A DNA stretch of 32,793 nt from assembly GCA_002336845.1 (NCBI GenBank), contig DDEX01000011.1, positions 69,677 to 102,469 on the forward strand, read 5' to 3'. The notes beneath the pieces were generated by a model that ran no database searches, was not told the DNA's origin, and saw only the letters and a program-made list of their open reading frames with translations. Shown here piece after piece: positions 22,590 to 30,546 of the stretch. The translations under genes were made by a program, and so were the position numbers. Source of the DNA: Rhodobacteraceae bacterium UBA1943. GTDB lineage: Bacteria; Pseudomonadota; Alphaproteobacteria; Rhodobacterales; Rhodobacteraceae. How positions within the stretch are numbered: position 1 is the stretch's first letter; every line of letters starts with the position of its first letter.

Positions 22590-23521
22590 TTGCGCACCGC
22601 TCCGAAGGTGATGCCGCGCAACAGGTGCTTGCGCAGAAGGATGGTGAAGACCATCACCGGCAACAGGAACAGCGTCGCCCCCGCCGCAACGGCCGGCCAG
22701 TCCTGACCGCCGACGCCGATGATGGTGGGGATGAAAGGCGGTGCGGTCTGCGCCTCGCCCGAGGTCAGCAGCACGGCAAAGGCATATTCGTTCCAGGCGA
22801 AGATCAGACAGAAAATCGCGGTCGAGGCGATGCCGGTTGCCGCCTGCGGCAGCACGACCTTGCGGAAGGCCTGAAACCGGGTGTAGCCGTCGATCAGCGC
22901 GGCTTCCTCGTATTCGACCGGAATCTCATCGATGAAGCCTTTCAGCAGCCAGACCGACAGCGACAGGTTCACCGCCGTGTAAAGCAGGATCATGCCCAGA
23001 TGCGTGTCTGAAAGGCCAAGGGTCCGATACATCAGGAAAATCGGGATGGCGACGGCGATGGGCGGCATCATCCTTGTGGACAGGATGAAGAACATCAGGT
23101 CGTCCTTCAAGGGCACCTTGAAGCGCGAGAAGGCATAAGCCGCCAATGTGCCCAGAAAAACCGACAGGAAGGTAGAGCCGAAGCCGATGATGACCGAGTT
23201 CAGGAACCGCGCGCCAAAGCGGCTCGGGCCGACGATGGTCATGTCATATTTCGCAACGATCCGCTCCGCCCAGGTTTGCGGCGGGTGTTCGGCCATGTAT
23301 TCCGGCGTCTGCCGGGTGCGGGTGGTGAAGAGGTTCACATAGCCTTCCAGCGTGGGCTGGAACACCACCTTTGGCGGATAGGCGATGCTGTCCGAAGGCG
23401 TCTTGAAGCCGGTCGCGATGATCCAGACCAGCGGCAGGATGGTGATGACCGCATAAAGGGCGACCAGAATGCCCGCGATCCATTTCTGCCGGGCCGAAGG
23501 TTCGGTGACGGAATAGCTCAT
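22586..23521 (-). CDS. Carbohydrate ABC transporter permease 2 (MalG type)
   Basis: 311 residues with about six membrane segments, the first at residues 14-36 (AGILVALYAVITILPLVWII) followed by FKTPSDSIAYPP, usual for CUT1 MalG-like permeases. The cytoplasmic EAA loop that contacts the ATPase is EYEEAALIDGYTRFQAFRKVVLP. The loop between the first and second segments is rather long (about 70 residues). It starts with ATGA overlapping the first permease stop, so the two are coupled. Inner membrane. Confidence 0.93.
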   Translation of the reverse strand: MSYSVTEPSARQKWIAGILVALYAVITILPLVWIIATGFKTPSDSIAYPPKVVFQPTLEGYVNLFTTRTRQTPEYMAEHPPQTWAERIVAKYDMTIVGPSRFGARFLNSVIIGFGSTFLSVFLGTLAAYAFSRFKVPLKDDLMFFILSTRMMPPIAVAIPIFLMYRTLGLSDTHLGMILLYTAVNLSLSVWLLKGFIDEIPVEYEEAALIDGYTRFQAFRKVVLPQAATGIASTAIFCLIFAWNEYAFAVLLTSGEAQTAPPFIPTIIGVGGQDWPAVAAGATLFLLPVMVFTILLRKHLLRGITFGAVRK

Positions 23522-24465
23522 CTCTGCTTCACCCGGTTCAACGCCTTCACATAGATCGAGGCAAGGCCGTAGATCGTAACGAACAGGATCACGGCATAGG
23601 CGCTGGCATAGCCGGTGCGCCACTTTTCAAAGGCTTCGCGCTTGAGGTTGATCGAGGTCAGCAAAGTGGTGTCCCCCGGCCCGCCCCCGGTCAGTTGCAC
23701 CACAAGGTCGAACATCTTGAAATTCTCGATGCCGCGGAACAGCACCGCCAGCATCAGGAAGGGCAGCACCATCGGGATGGTCAGCGTCCAGAACTGCCGC
23801 CATGGGCTAGCCCGGTCGCATTCGGCGGCCTCATAAATCGACTCCGGAATCGAGCGCAGCCCTGCTAGGCAGATCAGCATGACGAAGGGCGTCCACATCC
23901 AGGTATCGACGATGATCAGCGCCCAAGGGGCCAGCCTGACATCGGCGATCATCGAGAAACTTGCCGGATCGGCGCCGGTGACGAAGGCCACCGCATAGTT
24001 GAACAGCCCGATCTGCGGCTGATAAAGGAAGGTCCAGAAGTTGCCGACCACGGCGGGCGACAGCATCATCGGCAAGACGATGATCGTGGTCCACAGATCG
24101 TTGCCCTTGAACTTCCGGTTGATCAGCCAGGCCAGCGCAAAGCCGATCAGAATCTGGAAGAACAGCGTCCAGAACAGGAAATGGGCCGTATTGGTCATCG
24201 TGGCCCAGATGTCGGCATCGTTCAGGATGCGGCTGTAATTTTGCAGGCCGACCCATTTCACCGCTTCGTTCGGGCGGTTGACGCGAAAGTTGGTAAAGCT
24301 GAGGCGGATCGTCCAGATCAGCGGAAAGATGTTGATCGCCAGCAAAAGGAAGATCGTGGGCGCCACGAAAATCCAGGCGATGGTGCGATCCGACAGGCCA
24401 CGCAGGCGGTGCGCAAGGCCGGGTGGCGTGGCCTTGGCCAGCCGCCCCAAGGCAGGGTTGGTCAT
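23518..24465 (-). CDS. Carbohydrate ABC transporter permease 1 (MalF/UgpA type)
   Basis: 315 residues with six predicted membrane segments, starting at about residue 28 (IAWIFVAPTIFLLLAINIFP) and followed by the typical IRLSFTNF. The EAA loop is IPESIYEAAECDRASPWRQFWTLTIP. The LTGGGPGDTTLL stretch near the C-terminus is characteristic of this permease class. An AAGGAT site precedes the ATG. The gene lies 73 bases after the binding-protein gene, behind a strong hairpin. Confidence 0.93.
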   Translation of the reverse strand: MTNPALGRLAKATPPGLAHRLRGLSDRTIAWIFVAPTIFLLLAINIFPLIWTIRLSFTNFRVNRPNEAVKWVGLQNYSRILNDADIWATMTNTAHFLFWTLFFQILIGFALAWLINRKFKGNDLWTTIIVLPMMLSPAVVGNFWTFLYQPQIGLFNYAVAFVTGADPASFSMIADVRLAPWALIIVDTWMWTPFVMLICLAGLRSIPESIYEAAECDRASPWRQFWTLTIPMVLPFLMLAVLFRGIENFKMFDLVVQLTGGGPGDTTLLTSINLKREAFEKWRTGYASAYAVILFVTIYGLASIYVKALNRVKQR

Positions 24466-24485
24466 GGGTTCATCCTTTATCGGAA

Positions 24486-24509
24486 GGTGCGGGGGTTTGC
24501 CCCCGCACC
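24486..24509 (-). terminator. Strong hairpin between binding protein and permease genes
   Basis: A perfect 10-bp GC-rich stem (GGTGCGGGGG with its complement) with a 4-base loop follows the binding-protein stop by about 30 bases. There is no T run (TTCCGATAAAGG follows), so it is probably a transcript stabiliser or partial attenuator that gives more binding protein than membrane subunits, as is common in such operons. Confidence 0.65.
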
Positions 24510-24538
24510 CTCTCAGACTGGCGGCCTTGCGGCGAAAG

Positions 24539-25852
24539 TCACAGTTTGCCTTCGTCCTGGAACACTTCGGTCCAGTCCTTGACCAGCCCGTCCAGCGCCT
24601 CTTGCGCGGTGCCGTTGCCGGCCACGACGTAATCGTGGACCCGCTTTTGCATCGCCTGCAACAGCGAGGCATAGGAAGGTTCGGCCCAGAAATCCTTCAC
24701 AATGGCCATCGAGTCGAGGAAGGTCTGCGCATAGGGCTGGCTGGTGGCAAAGCCTGGGTCCTCCACCACGGCGCGCAGGGCCGAATAGCCGCCCATCGCC
24801 CACCACTTCTTTTGCACCTCGGGCTGGGCGAACCATTTGATATAGGCCAGCGCCGCCTCCTGATGGTCGGAATTGGCGACGACCGAAATCCCCTGCCCGC
24901 CAAGTTGTGCGAAATGCCCCTTCGGCCCCGGCGGATTTGCGAAATAGCCGGTCTTGTCACCACCGACGTTCGGGTCGGTGTTCACGCCGGGCCAGATGAA
25001 GGCAAAGTTCATCTGAAGCGCGACCTGCCCGGACTTATAGGCATCAATGTCCTGGCTCATGTACCAGTCCGATGCGCCGGGGGGCGTTGCGGTGTCGTAA
25101 AGCACCTTGTAGGCCTCCAGCCCCTTGGCGGCATCGGGCGAGTTCACAAACCCTTGCAGGTCATAGGGCTTTTCCGGGTTCTGGTATTCGAATCCATAGT
25201 TATACAGCCAGTTTGTCACCCCCATGGTGATGCCTTCCGAGCCGCGCTCGGTATAGATCGCGGCACCATAAACCTTCTTGCCGTCAATCTCGCGGCCCTG
25301 AAAGAACTGGGCGATCTGGGTCAGCTCGTCCAGATTGGCGGGCACGCCCAGGTCGCGGCCATACTTCTCCTTGAATTCCTTCTGGATCTCGGGCCGCGAG
25401 AACCAGTCCTTGCGGTAGGTCCAGCCTACAACGTCACCAAAGGCGGGCAATGCCCAGTAATTCGGCGTGTTCTTTGGCCATTCGGCATAGCCGGTCACGG
25501 TTGCAGGGATGAAATCGTCCATCTTGATGCCATTGGCATCGAAGAAATCGTTCAGCTTCAGGTATTGGCCATTTTCGGCCGCGCCACCGATCCACTGGCT
25601 GTCGCCGATCATCAGGTCGCACAGCTTGCCGCCCGAATTCAGCTCGTTCAGCATCCGGTCGGCAAAGTTGGGCCAGGGCACGAATTCGAAGTGCATCTTA
25701 TTGCCCGACTGCGCCTCGAAATCCTTGGAAAGCTCTACCAGCGCATTGGCCGGGTCCCAGGCTGCCCAGCAAAGTGTCAGGTCTTCGGCTTTGGCCGCGC
25801 CAGCCGTCATCAGCGCCGCCGCAGCCGCCGTCAGGACGAGTTTGGTCCTCAT
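24539..25852 (-). CDS. ABC transporter extracellular sugar/polyol-binding protein
   Basis: 437 residues, family 1 solute-binding protein. A classical signal peptide is seen: basic MRTK, hydrophobic LVLTAAAAALMTAG, and a likely cut after AAKA, giving a mature periplasmic protein starting EDLTL. The family blocks ELSKDFEAQSGNKM, NELNSGGKLCDLMIGDSQW and VVANSDHQEAALAYIKWFAQPEVQ are present. Many aromatic residues (WPNF, YWALP, GWTYR) suit a sugar or polyol ligand, which cannot be specified. GGGAGGA precedes the ATG. It is the first gene of the operon and divergent from lacI. Confidence 0.94.
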   Translation of the reverse strand: MRTKLVLTAAAAALMTAGAAKAEDLTLCWAAWDPANALVELSKDFEAQSGNKMHFEFVPWPNFADRMLNELNSGGKLCDLMIGDSQWIGGAAENGQYLKLNDFFDANGIKMDDFIPATVTGYAEWPKNTPNYWALPAFGDVVGWTYRKDWFSRPEIQKEFKEKYGRDLGVPANLDELTQIAQFFQGREIDGKKVYGAAIYTERGSEGITMGVTNWLYNYGFEYQNPEKPYDLQGFVNSPDAAKGLEAYKVLYDTATPPGASDWYMSQDIDAYKSGQVALQMNFAFIWPGVNTDPNVGGDKTGYFANPPGPKGHFAQLGGQGISVVANSDHQEAALAYIKWFAQPEVQKKWWAMGGYSALRAVVEDPGFATSQPYAQTFLDSMAIVKDFWAEPSYASLLQAMQKRVHDYVVAGNGTAQEALDGLVKDWTEVFQDEGKL

Positions 25853-25917
25853 TCCAGTTCCTCCCGCTGAAACGCCGCGACCTCCCCGTCGCGACTCGTT
25901 GCAGCAATATGATTATT

Positions 25918-25933
25918 TGAGGCACGCACCTCA
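25918..25933. promoter_or_regulatory. LacI-type operator, site 1
   Basis: TGAGGCACGCACCTCA is a 16-bp pseudo-palindrome: 6 of 8 base pairs are symmetric and the centre is CG, the arrangement used by LacI-family proteins. It lies 65 bases before the binding-protein ATG, between a possible TTGCTA and TAATCA promoter pair (18-base spacing) of that gene. Confidence 0.65.
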
Positions 25934-25947
25934 TAGCAACAAAAATC

Positions 25948-25963
25948 TGATGCACGCACCTCA
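25948..25963. promoter_or_regulatory. LacI-type operator, site 2
   Basis: TGATGCACGCACCTCA repeats site 1 with one change, in the same orientation and exactly 30 bp away, about three helical turns. The centre is again CG with 5 of 8 symmetric pairs. It lies 40 bases before the lacI ATG, so it could serve autoregulation as well as repression of the importer operon. Confidence 0.6.
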
Positions 25964-26003
25964 AACGGATTGCATTCCCCTTGAAAAGCACCGAAAAAAA
26001 GAC

Positions 26004-27044
26004 ATGAGACCGACGACAAAAGATCTGGCAAAGGCCGCAGGGGTCAGTCTGGCCACGGTGGACCGGGTGCTGAACGGGCGGGCGGGCGTGCGGCAGAACA
26101 CGGTCGATGCCGTCAACGAGGCAATCGGGCGGCTGGGCTTCGTGCGCAACCTTTCTGCCGCCAACCTTGCCCGGGGGCGGACCTATCGGTTCGAATTCCT
26201 GCTGCCCGAACATGGCGACCAGTTCCTTGACACGGTTATCGCCCGTATCGAAGAGGCGCGGGCTGCCTTTGCGGCCGAGTTCATCCATGTCACCTGGCGG
26301 CGGGTGATCGGGCGCGATCCGCATCAGATCGGCCGGCTGTTGTCGGAAATCTCACCGGAGGAGCTGGACGGGGTGGCCCTGATGGCACCGGAATCGCCGC
26401 AGGTGCGCGATGCCTCGGGCCATCTGCCCGAGCGCGGGGTGCAACTGGTCCAGTTCATCTCGGGCCAGCGCACTCCGGGCGGGTTCGACTTCGTGGGGGT
26501 GGACAACCGGGCGGCGGGGGCCACCGCAGGGCAGCTTATGGGCCGTTTCGCCGGCGGGCGGCGCGGCGAGATCCTTGTGGTGGCCGAAACAATGAATGGC
26601 CGCGACAGTCTGGAGCGCCGCCACGGCTTTGATCAGGTGCTGTTGCGTGATTTTCCGGGCCTGACCGCCCTGCCCTCGCTGGAAACGCGCGGCGATGCCG
26701 AGCGCACGCGGGTGGCCTTGCACAACGCCTTTGCCAACCATCCGGCGATCATCGGGGTTTATGTGCTGTCCTCAGAGGCGCGCCTCGCGCTGGAAGGGCT
26801 GGCAATGGTCTGCAACCCGCGCGACCAGATCGTGATCGCCCACGAGCGCACCCGGTTTTCCGAGGCGATGCTGATGGACGGACAACTGGACGCCGTGATC
26901 GCGCAGAACCCCGGTCATCTTGTGCGCAGCGCGCTGCGCGTGCTGCGGGCCCGTTGTGATGACCGGGAACCTCTGGCCAGCCAGGAAGAGATTAGAATTG
27001 AGATCCTGATCCGCGAAAACCTCGGTTCGTCGATCGGCGTATAA
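26004..27044 (+). CDS. LacI family transcriptional regulator
   Basis: 346 residues. The N-terminal helix-turn-helix is TTKDLAKAAGVSLATVDRVLNGR with the hinge region VRNLSAANLARG at about 48-59. A periplasmic-binding-protein-like sugar-sensing domain follows (FEFLLPEHGDQFLDTV, then VGVDNRAAGATAGQLMG and IIGVYVLSS). The resemblance is to regulators of polyol/inositol-type systems. The ATG at 26004 places the helix-turn-helix at residue 4, as normal; the upstream in-frame extension is noncoding. The ribosome site is weak. It is divergent from the importer operon and probably also controls the dehydrogenase/kinase operon to its right. Confidence 0.93.
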   Translation: MRPTTKDLAKAAGVSLATVDRVLNGRAGVRQNTVDAVNEAIGRLGFVRNLSAANLARGRTYRFEFLLPEHGDQFLDTVIARIEEARAAFAAEFIHVTWRRVIGRDPHQIGRLLSEISPEELDGVALMAPESPQVRDASGHLPERGVQLVQFISGQRTPGGFDFVGVDNRAAGATAGQLMGRFAGGRRGEILVVAETMNGRDSLERRHGFDQVLLRDFPGLTALPSLETRGDAERTRVALHNAFANHPAIIGVYVLSSEARLALEGLAMVCNPRDQIVIAHERTRFSEAMLMDGQLDAVIAQNPGHLVRSALRVLRARCDDREPLASQEEIRIEILIRENLGSSIGV

Positions 27045-27139
27045 GCCCGAGAATGATGACCATTCGGCTGCCGATGCCTGCCCCCATGGCGGCGGAACAG
27101 ATGCGGTGGCATCGTTGGGAAACCTGTCGCGCCCGGGCC

Positions 27140-27163
27140 CCACCCGCCGCTGCCCTGCGGTGG
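27140..27163. terminator. Weak hairpin between lacI and the dehydrogenase gene
   Basis: CCACCCGC and GCGGTGG pair with one bulge over a 9-base loop in the 141-base gap between convergent genes. No T run is present, so its role as terminator is doubtful. Nothing else is recognised in this gap. Confidence 0.22.
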
Positions 27164-27185
27164 ATCGGGGTCGCATCGGGTATCG

Positions 27186-27941
27186 TCAGCTTAGCACGAT
27201 ACCGCCATCGACGTTCAGCGTCTGCCCGGTGACAAAGGCGCTGTCGTCAGAGCAAAAGAACGCCACCGGCCCCGCCACATCCGCCGGGTCGCCGATGCGC
27301 GCCATGGCGGTTTTTGCCCTCCAGGCGTTGCTGATGGCCGGATCGTCCAGGTTGACCCGGCCCATGTCGGTCAAGATGATGCCAGGGCAGATGCAGTTGG
27401 CGGTAATGCCGAACGGGCCAACCTCTTGCGCCAGCACGCGGGTAAACCCCATGACGGCGGCTTTCGACGCCGAATAATGCGCCTGCTCTGGCGCACCATG
27501 CTTGCCGCCGATCGACGAGATGTTGCAGATGCGGCCATAGCCTTGCGCCTTCATCACCGGCAGCACCGCCTGCACGACAAGGAAGGTGCCCTTGGCGTTG
27601 ATGTCCATCACGCTGTCCCAATAGTCTTCGGGGCAATGTTCGACATCCGAGGCGCGCAGGATGCCCGCGTTGTTCACCACCGCATGAATGGTGCCCATCT
27701 GCGCCACGGCCTCGGCCACCATGGCCTGCACCTGCGCCTTGTTCGACACATCGGCATGAAGCGCGATGACCCGTCCGCCATGGGCGCGCGCCTCGGCCGC
27801 CGTTTCCGCCAGCGTGGTCCCTTGTGCCGCAATGTCGTTCAGCACCAGATCAAAGCCGCGCTCTGCCAGCCCCAGCGCAATCGCCTTGCCGATACCCCGG
27901 CTTGCGCCCGTCACCAGCGCGACACGTTCGTTTCCGCTCAT
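27186..27941 (-). CDS. Short-chain dehydrogenase/reductase (3-ketoacyl-ACP reductase-like), SDR 1
   Basis: 251 residues, classical SDR. The cofactor motif is TGASRGIG (residues 11-18), the structural NNAG lies at 90-93, and the catalytic Ser143, Tyr156 and Lys160 occur in ICNISSIGG and HYSASK. Its operon with a sugar kinase suggests a polyol or sugar alcohol substrate rather than fatty acid synthesis. GGAGGA precedes the ATG; it follows the second SDR gene by 11 bases and is the last gene of the operon. It resembles annotated FabG-like proteins, so automated naming would be misleading. Confidence 0.92.
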   Translation of the reverse strand: MSGNERVALVTGASRGIGKAIALGLAERGFDLVLNDIAAQGTTLAETAAEARAHGGRVIALHADVSNKAQVQAMVAEAVAQMGTIHAVVNNAGILRASDVEHCPEDYWDSVMDINAKGTFLVVQAVLPVMKAQGYGRICNISSIGGKHGAPEQAHYSASKAAVMGFTRVLAQEVGPFGITANCICPGIILTDMGRVNLDDPAISNAWRAKTAMARIGDPADVAGPVAFFCSDDSAFVTGQTLNVDGGIVLS

Positions 27942-27952
27942 CCTGTCCTCCG

Positions 27953-28702
27953 TCAGATTGCCGTGTAACCGCCATCCACCGTCAGCACCGTGCCGGTGAT
28001 ATAGCTGGCCGCGTCGGACGCCAGAAACGCCACCGCCAGCGCGATTTCACGCGGGTTGGCCAGCCGCCCCATCGGAATGCCCGCCAGCCAGGTGTTGAAC
28101 CATTCGGGCTTTGACCGGCCCAGAAGGGTCAGTTCGGTGGCCGTATAGCCCGGCGCGATGGCGTTCACGCGCACGCGACCTGCCCATTCGACAGCCAGCG
28201 ATTTGGTCAGCAGGTTCACCCCCGCCTTGGCCGCGTTATAGGCGGCCTGCGGTTGCGGATGCACCGTCACCTCGCCACAGATGGAACTGATGTTCACCAC
28301 GCTGCCCGCCCCCGCCGCGACCATATGGCGGCCAAAGGCGCGGGCGGTGTGAAAGACGCCGTGAAGGTTTACATCGATGACCCGCCGCCAGTCGGTCAGC
28401 GCCACATCCAGCGAGGGGGCGTTCTGCACGATGCCGGCGTTGTTCACCAGAATGGCCGCCGGGCCATGGCTGGCGGCCAGTTGGGCCGCCGCCGCCTCGC
28501 AACCTTCGGCATCGGTCACATCCAGCGCCAGCGCGTGACCTTTCAGCGCATTGGCCGTCGCCTCTGCCGCCGCAAAGTCACGGTCGGCCACCACAACCCG
28601 CGCGCCCGCCTCGGCCAGAACCTCGGCAATCGCGCGGCCGATGCCTGCGGCCCCGCCGGTGACAACCGCCAGCCGCCCGGTCAGATCAAATTCCGCGATC
28701 AT
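27953..28702 (-). CDS. Short-chain dehydrogenase/reductase (polyol type), SDR 2
   Basis: 249 residues, classical SDR. TGGAAGIG at residues 15-22, an Asp at the end of the second strand (VVVADRD, Asp40) that favours NAD over NADP, NNAG at 87-90, and the active-site Ser140, Tyr155 and Lys159 (YNAAK). The fold and motifs are shared with D-arabinitol, D-threitol and sorbitol dehydrogenases, but the substrate is unknown. The ATG overlaps the FGGY kinase stop by four bases (ATGA), implying coupled translation. Confidence 0.92.
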   Translation of the reverse strand: MIAEFDLTGRLAVVTGGAAGIGRAIAEVLAEAGARVVVADRDFAAAEATANALKGHALALDVTDAEGCEAAAAQLAASHGPAAILVNNAGIVQNAPSLDVALTDWRRVIDVNLHGVFHTARAFGRHMVAAGAGSVVNISSICGEVTVHPQPQAAYNAAKAGVNLLTKSLAVEWAGRVRVNAIAPGYTATELTLLGRSKPEWFNTWLAGIPMGRLANPREIALAVAFLASDAASYITGTVLTVDGGYTAI

Positions 28703-30189
28703 GCCAGCGCCCCTTTCAGCGCCGGGTAAAGCGCCTTGTATCGTTGGTAAATATCCTCATACAGCGCCACCTCGCGCGGGCGCGGGTCAATGCTGGTGCC
28801 GGGGCGAACCATGATGGCAATGCCCTCGTCAATCGTCGCAAACCGCCCCGCTCCATGCGCCGCCAGCACCGCCGATCCGGTGGAGGGTGCATCGGCCGAA
28901 GCCGGAATGCGCACCGGCAAACCTGCTGTATCGGCATGGATCTGCATCCACAGGCGCGACGCCGTGGCCCCGCCGCCCACCGTGATCTCGGTCGAATTGT
29001 AGCCCCCCGCCCGGAACGCATCCAGAATGGCGCGGGTGCCAAAGCCGATGCCTTCCATGATCGCGCGAAAGATGTGCTGCGGCTCATGCGCCAGGGTCAG
29101 CCCCACGATGGCACCCCGGCTAAGGGGGTCGGTATAGGGTGTGCGGTTGCCTTGAAAATGATCCTGCACGATCAGCCCGTCGCAGCCCGGTTCCAACATC
29201 TCGGCCAGCCGGTTCATCTCGGCCAGGTCCAGCGTGCCGCCCGTCAACCGCCGCAGCCAGTTGATGATGGAACCCGTTGAGGTCTGCCCGCCTTCGACAA
29301 TCCAGCGCCCCGGATAGACGATGTCGGGATAGGCCCCCCACACACCCGGCGCGTGCAAAGGCGCCTCGGTCACGCCAAATTGCAGATGCGACGACCCGGT
29401 GATCAGCGCCAGTTGCCCCGGTTTGGCAACGCCAAGGCCGATCATCCCGATCAGTGCATCCGCCCCGCCCTGCACCACCTTGACGCTTTGCCTTAGCCCA
29501 AGCGCATGGGCGGCGTGCGGGGTCAGCGTGCCCACCACCTCACCTGGCGGCACGACGCGGGCAGGCCATTTCGCCTCCAGCGCCTCAAGCCCCAGCTTTT
29601 GCAGGATGCCGCGCGCCCAACCGCCGTTCCGGCTGCTGTAATGCCAGCGCAGGCCTGCGTTATCCAGGGACGCACAGCGTTCCCCGGTCAGCCGCAGCGT
29701 CAGAAAATCCTGATACTCACAGATCGTATGGGCCGCGTCGAAGGTGCCAGGCTCGTTCCGCTGCAGCCACAGCGCCTTGGGGATCATCCATTCTGCCGAA
29801 ACGGGCCCATGCCCCGCGCCATTGATGGCAAGGGCTGCATCGCCAGTGGCCAGCACAGCATCGGCCTCGGCATTGGCGCGCACGTCCATCCACAGCAGCG
29901 CAGGCCGCAATGCCCGACCATGTTCGTCCAGTGCCACGACAGTACAACAGGTGGTGGCAAAGCACATCGCCTCGATCTGGCCCGCATCCACGCCTGCCTC
30001 GGCCACAGCCCCTGCCGTGGCGGCAACAAGGGCGTTCCACCAATCCTCGGGGTTCTGTTCGGCCCGCGCGCCGGGGGCGAATTTCGTCTCATAGGCCACG
30101 GCCTTTTGCCCAAGGCAGGTGCCTGACAGGTCATAGATGCGCGCCCGCAGGCTTTCGGTGCCGCCATCGGCGGTCAGGTAATAGGCCAT
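28699..30189 (-). CDS. FGGY family carbohydrate kinase
   Basis: 496 residues, normal for FGGY kinases, which phosphorylate pentuloses, tetritols or glycerol with ATP. The N-terminal phosphate loop is LTADGGTESLRARIYD, the middle part has ALLWMDVRANAEADAV, the substrate region VVQGGADALIGMIGLG, and the C-terminal family signature region EGGQTSTGSIINWLRR and ATP-binding TVGGGATASRLWMQIHAD. The WMDVRA and GGQ motifs point to the ribulokinase/xylulokinase side of the family rather than glycerol kinase. GGAGGAGAGG precedes the ATG. It sits between the CMD-family gene and the dehydrogenases. Confidence 0.92.
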   Translation of the reverse strand: MAYYLTADGGTESLRARIYDLSGTCLGQKAVAYETKFAPGARAEQNPEDWWNALVAATAGAVAEAGVDAGQIEAMCFATTCCTVVALDEHGRALRPALLWMDVRANAEADAVLATGDAALAINGAGHGPVSAEWMIPKALWLQRNEPGTFDAAHTICEYQDFLTLRLTGERCASLDNAGLRWHYSSRNGGWARGILQKLGLEALEAKWPARVVPPGEVVGTLTPHAAHALGLRQSVKVVQGGADALIGMIGLGVAKPGQLALITGSSHLQFGVTEAPLHAPGVWGAYPDIVYPGRWIVEGGQTSTGSIINWLRRLTGGTLDLAEMNRLAEMLEPGCDGLIVQDHFQGNRTPYTDPLSRGAIVGLTLAHEPQHIFRAIMEGIGFGTRAILDAFRAGGYNSTEITVGGGATASRLWMQIHADTAGLPVRIPASADAPSTGSAVLAAHGAGRFATIDEGIAIMVRPGTSIDPRPREVALYEDIYQRYKALYPALKGALA

Positions 30190-30210
30190 CCTCTCCTCCC
30201 CTCCCTGCCC

Positions 30211-30546
30211 TCAGGCAAGGTTGCGCCAGGCGTCCAGCGCCTTGGCCCCATACATCACGGCGGGGCCGCCCCCCATCTCCACGGCAACCTCCAGCGCCTC
30301 GACCAGCGCGGCCTCATCCGCCCCGTGTTTGCGTGCGCCGTCAAGGTGGTAAAGGATGCAATCCTCACACCCCTTGGCAACGGCAATGGCAACCGCCATC
30401 AGTTCCTTTTGCGCCGCCGAAAACTGCCCCGCCGTGGTGGCCGTCTTGCTGATTCCGGCAAAGGATTGCATCAGGCCGGGCGTGGCCTTGGCAAAGGCGC
30501 CCAGTCGGGTCTTCGCTGCGGCAAGGCCGGATTTCGCATCACTCAT
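30211..30546 (-). CDS. Carboxymuconolactone decarboxylase family (AhpD-like) protein
   Basis: 111 residues of the CMD/AhpD family. The CxxC redox motif is CEDCILYHLDGARKHG, as in AhpD-type alkylhydroperoxidase proteins, in which both Cys and the nearby His act as a disulfide relay with lipoyl proteins. Its gene overlaps the lipoyl-bearing E2 gene by eight bases. AhpD is known to receive electrons from a lipoyl protein (the dihydrolipoamide succinyltransferase of mycobacteria), so an interaction with this E2 is an attractive inference. It is probably cytosolic. Confidence 0.9.
   Translation of the reverse strand: MSDAKSGLAAAKTRLGAFAKATPGLMQSFAGISKTATTAGQFSAAQKELMAVAIAVAKGCEDCILYHLDGARKHGADEAALVEALEVAVEMGGGPAVMYGAKALDAWRNLA

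Noticed and set aside
25918..25963. Possible membership of the operators in the palindromic repeat family seen at 7611 and 10316
   Set aside because: They share the string GCACGCACC, but the operators lack the GGTGCGTG partner arm and cannot form the hairpin; their pseudo-palindrome is centred differently, so the overlap is probably chance.
27186..27941. Assignment as FabG of fatty acid synthesis
   Set aside because: The motifs are general SDR motifs; the operon has a sugar kinase and no fatty acid synthesis genes.
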